Shown here one piece after another: positions 32,190-34,378 of a DNA stretch of 34,378 bases. Source of the DNA: Nocardioides sp. (GTDB taxonomy: Bacteria; Actinomycetota; Actinomycetes; Propionibacteriales; Nocardioidaceae); assembly GCF_025965415.1 (NCBI RefSeq), contig NZ_JAOPWY010000054.1, positions 1-34,378 on the forward strand. Direction: 5' to 3'. Within the stretch, counting starts at the first letter, position 1; every line of letters begins with the position of its first letter. The position numbers and the translations under genes are program-made. The notes beneath the pieces were generated by a model that was not told where the DNA came from, did no database searches, and saw only the letters and a list, made by a program, of their open reading frames with translations.

Positions 32190-33622
32190 CCCCTGAGCTC
32201 GCTCTCGGGATCGCCGGTGACGGCCTGGCCGCGCCCGACCAGGCTGTGGCGGTAGCCGTAGGTGGCGTAGACGACGGCGCCGATCACGAACCACACCGCG
32301 AACCTCGCCCAGGTCTGCCACATCAGCTGGCTGGTCAGCCAGAGCGAGAACGCGATGCCGAGCAGCGGGACGACGGGCATGAAGGGCACCCGGAACGTGC
32401 GGGGCAGGTCTGGGCAGCGGTAGCGCAGCACGATGACGGCCGCGCAGACCACCACGAAGGCCAGCAGGATCCCGATGTTGGTGAGCTCGGCCGCCGTGCC
32501 GATCGAGACGAACCCGGCGATCGCGGCGGAGATGATCCCGACGATCCACACCGGCCGGCTGGGCGAGTGGTGCTTGTTGGTGGTGGCGAACCAGGACGGC
32601 AGCAGCCCATCGCGGCTGATGGAGTACCAGATCCGCGAGGCGCCGAGGGTGAAGGAGAACAGCACCGTGATGATCCCGACGATCGCGCCGACGGCGACGA
32701 CCTTCGCGAACTCCGGCCGACCGACCGCGCTGAACGCCTCGCTGAACGCGGCCGTCTCGGAGAGGTCGGTGTAGTTGACCATCCCGGTCAGCACGGTGGC
32801 GGCCATCAGGTAGAGGACCATCGCGATGGCCAGCGAGATCACGATCGCCTTGGGCAGGTTGCGCTCGGCCTCCTTCGACTCCTCGGCGGCCGTGCTCATG
32901 GCGTCGTACCCGAACACCGCGAAGAACACCGTCGCCGCCCCGGTCGCCACCCCGCTGAAGCCGAACGGGACGTAGGGCGTGAGGTTGTCGGCCTTGACGT
33001 AGAAGACACCGACGACGATCACGGCCAGCACGATCGCGATCTTGACGAACACCAGGTAGGTCTCGATCCGGGCGCTGGTCTTGATGCCCCGGTTGAGCAG
33101 CCACGCCACCCCGAGGCACAGCAGGATCGCGAAGAGGTCCACGCGATGGCCGTCGCCGGACCCCGGCGCGCCGAGCATCCAGGCGGGCAGGTCGAGACCG
33201 ATCGCCGTCAGCAGGAAGGAGATGTACTGCGAGACGCCGATGGCGACCACCGCGACGATGGCGGTGTACTCCAGCAGCAGGTCCCAGCCGATGAACCAGC
33301 CGACGACCTCCCCGAGCACCGCGTAGCCGTAGGTGTAGGCGGATCCCGCCTGCGGGATCAGTCCACCGAACTCCGCGTACGACAGGGCCGCGCAGGCACT
33401 GGCGAAGCCCGCCAGCAGGAACGACAGCGACACCGCCGGGCCCGCGTTCTCCTTGGCGACCGGACCAGCCAGGGCGAAGATGCCCGCGCCGATGATCGCG
33501 CCGAGCCCGATCGCGGTCAGCTGCCACAGCCCGATGCTGCGCTCCAGCGACTCGTCCGTCTCGGCCGTGATGGGCTTGCGGCGGAAGATTCCGGATGTGG
33601 CCTGACCCGAGGGCTCACTCAT
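32186..33622 (-). CDS. APC superfamily amino-acid permease (cationic amino-acid transporter type)
   Basis: Integral membrane amino-acid transporter of 478 residues with about 12 transmembrane helices. The first helix carries LTAIGLGAIIGAGIFALAG, the unwound-helix glycine motif of the family, followed by YAEFGGLIPQAGSAYTY and WFIGWDLLLEYTAIVAVVA. FFAVFGYDAMSTAAEESKEAERNLPKAI (split here as FFAVFGYDAMSTAAEE and AERNLPKAI) is typical of the YfnA/CAT branch, which imports neutral or cationic amino acids by proton symport. ATG 33622 begins MSEPSGQ; ATG 33637 is an alternative five codons earlier, and neither has a clear ribosome site. Longer readings run antisense to intergenic sequence and are rejected. 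It lies downstream of the PPOX gene on the same strand with a 74-bp gap. Confidence 0.93.
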   Translation of the reverse strand: MSEPSGQATSGIFRRKPITAETDESLERSIGLWQLTAIGLGAIIGAGIFALAGPVAKENAGPAVSLSFLLAGFASACAALSYAEFGGLIPQAGSAYTYGYAVLGEVVGWFIGWDLLLEYTAIVAVVAIGVSQYISFLLTAIGLDLPAWMLGAPGSGDGHRVDLFAILLCLGVAWLLNRGIKTSARIETYLVFVKIAIVLAVIVVGVFYVKADNLTPYVPFGFSGVATGAATVFFAVFGYDAMSTAAEESKEAERNLPKAIVISLAIAMVLYLMAATVLTGMVNYTDLSETAAFSEAFSAVGRPEFAKVVAVGAIVGIITVLFSFTLGASRIWYSISRDGLLPSWFATTNKHHSPSRPVWIVGIISAAIAGFVSIGTAAELTNIGILLAFVVVCAAVIVLRYRCPDLPRTFRVPFMPVVPLLGIAFSLWLTSQLMWQTWARFAVWFVIGAVVYATYGYRHSLVGRGQAVTGDPESELRG

Positions 33623-33696
33623 GGGGCCACGATCCATGCTCTGCCGCAGGGGGGCAACCCCTCCCCGGCCACGGGCCGAGCCCCGGACGGACCCCG

Positions 33697-34122
33697 TCAC
33701 CCCTCGCTGGCGGCCCACCCCGTGACCCGGGTGATCCGGCACACCAGCACCCGGTGGAACGGCCTGTCGGCGTACTGCGGGACGGTCGTCGCCAGCCGGT
33801 CGGCCAGGGCGTCGACCAGCGCCGGGTCGGGATCGGGCAGGTGCTCGGTGTCGGCGCGGACCCACCACAGCTGCGACCAGTCGTCGAGGTCCCAGTGCTC
33901 GACCAGCAGCGAGCCGCGCGGGTCGGCGGCCAGGTTGTCCTCGCGCTGGAGGCGGGAGGACGCCTTCGGCTTGACGCGGTCGATCGGCACCCCGACGTGC
34001 CCGTCGTGGACGGCGTACACGACCGGCTGCGGATCGGGGCCCCGCTCCGGGTGGAGCGTCGCGAAGACCCCGTGGACGTGCTCGTCGAGTCGCGCGGTCG
34101 CGACCTCTGCGGTCAACCTCAT
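33697..34122 (-). CDS. F420-dependent PPOX-class oxidoreductase (TIGR03668/Rv0121 type)
   Basis: Split-barrel flavin/deazaflavin reductase family protein of 141 residues, cytoplasmic and probably dimeric. The N-terminal ATARLDEHVHGVFATLHPE corresponds to the usual AR-x-A-x-L-A-T opening. VVYAVHDGHVGVPID and RVKPKASSRLQREDNLAA form the cofactor-binding barrel, and LLVEHWDLDDWSQLWWVRAD is the hallmark of the TIGR03668 group, predicted to use F420. The expected A-T-V-x-x-D-G-x-P-H segment is modified (ATLHPERGPDPQPV). ATG 34122 is chosen because GGGAG lies 7 bases upstream. The substrate is unknown. Its nearness to fbiC and fbiD fits F420 use. It diverges from an acyl-CoA synthetase gene. Confidence 0.85.
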   Translation of the reverse strand: MRLTAEVATARLDEHVHGVFATLHPERGPDPQPVVYAVHDGHVGVPIDRVKPKASSRLQREDNLAADPRGSLLVEHWDLDDWSQLWWVRADTEHLPDPDPALVDALADRLATTVPQYADRPFHRVLVCRITRVTGWAASEG

Positions 34123-34262
34123 CAGGATGCTCCCGGGTCTCGGGGACGGGTGGCACGGTCTCCTGCCACCCTCGCCGATGCGGGGCCGGCGCACCATCAC
34201 GCCTTTCTCAACGCTGTCGCCGGAGGCTTGACCGCCCCCTCCTTCTTGGCGAGGTTGGCGGC

Positions 34263-34378
34263 ATGAACCTCGCGTGCTGGGTGGAGCGCAACGGACGTCG
34301 GCTGTGCGACCGACCGGCCCTCGCGGCGGGGCCCGCGGTGCACGCCACGTGGGCCGAGCTCGCCGCGCGGGTCGCCGG
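34263..34378 (+). CDS. AMP-forming acyl-CoA synthetase, N-terminal fragment
   Basis: Only the first 38 residues are inside the window; the gene runs off the 3' edge. They read MNLACWVERNGRRLCDRP, then ALAAGPAVHATWAELAARVAG, the typical opening of ANL-superfamily long-chain fatty-acid or acyl-CoA ligases (xxWxERxxRRxPDRPAL...TWAELxxRV). The ATG has GAGG about 10 bases upstream. None of the catalytic motifs is reached, so substrate and completeness are unknown. It diverges from the PPOX-class gene across a 140-bp gap. Confidence 0.75.
   Translation, partial: MNLACWVERNGRRLCDRPALAAGPAVHATWAELAARVA

Noticed and set aside
30152..33527. Long frames antisense to the kinase, fbiD and permease genes
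   Set aside because: No motifs; the opposite strands encode complete, well-conserved families.
1..34378. tRNA or rRNA genes
   Set aside because: I looked for GTTCRAATC-type T-loops with matching acceptor stems and found none; a covariance-model scan would be decisive.

Overview
The window comes from a very GC-rich actinobacterium. It is most like Nocardioides or a related Propionibacteriales genus, judged from codon use, frequent GTG starts, apparent leaderless genes, a single fused FbiC, and the rpsR-rplI...dnaB chromosomal block. It looks like ordinary chromosome: I saw no tRNA, rRNA, insertion sequence, phage gene or CRISPR array. Placement to genus is inference.

Layout. (1) 1-800: end of a ribosomal protein operon, rpsR (zinc-type S18) and rplI, closed by a strong hairpin. 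(2) 834-8866, minus strand: a small lipoprotein, a 1569-residue secreted subtilase with its own promoter and terminator, a secreted beta-domain protein and a MATE efflux pump. (3) 9046-15995, plus strand: a metal-linked block. First come a secreted DUF4331 protein, a TPR protein and a NicO-type Ni/Co transporter with a (Gly-His)9 loop. Then comes an ECF-type CbiM/PDGLE/CbiQ/CbiO nickel or cobalt importer, whose start lies 20 bp behind a perfect palindrome matching the Streptomyces Nur (nickel regulator) box pattern. (4) 15996-17884: dnaB, preceded by a 485-bp gene-free stretch holding two perfect DnaA boxes arranged as an inverted pair. (5) 17893-23116: a membrane-anchored cyclophilin-like protein, a D-threonine aldolase/D-serine dehydratase-like PLP enzyme, a secreted multidomain protein carrying a 5'-nucleotidase C-terminal domain without the catalytic domain, and a MmcQ/YjbR protein. 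(6) 23267-26930: a three-subunit molybdenum hydroxylase of the PaoABC (aldehyde oxidoreductase) type. (7) 26927-34122: a stretch rich in coenzyme F420 functions: fbiC (Fo synthase), a two-component pair, fbiD/cofC, an amino-acid permease, and a small F420-dependent PPOX-class oxidoreductase. (8) From 34263, the start of an AMP-forming acyl-CoA synthetase runs off the end.

How the parts fit. The metal block combines a probable regulated importer with a second transporter of the NicO family and two uncharacterised envelope proteins, so it may be a nickel/cobalt homeostasis island. The F420 genes probably supply cofactor to reductases such as the one at 33697. The aldehyde oxidoreductase cluster looks self-contained, but no PaoD/XdhC maturation chaperone is visible. 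Three convergent gene pairs end within 20 bp of each other, two of them inside a shared hairpin and the third on a shared CTAG.

The most interesting targets are the Nur-like operator, the DUF4331-TPR-NicO trio, the inverted DnaA-box pair ahead of dnaB, and the orphan 5'-nucleotidase C-terminal domain protein.
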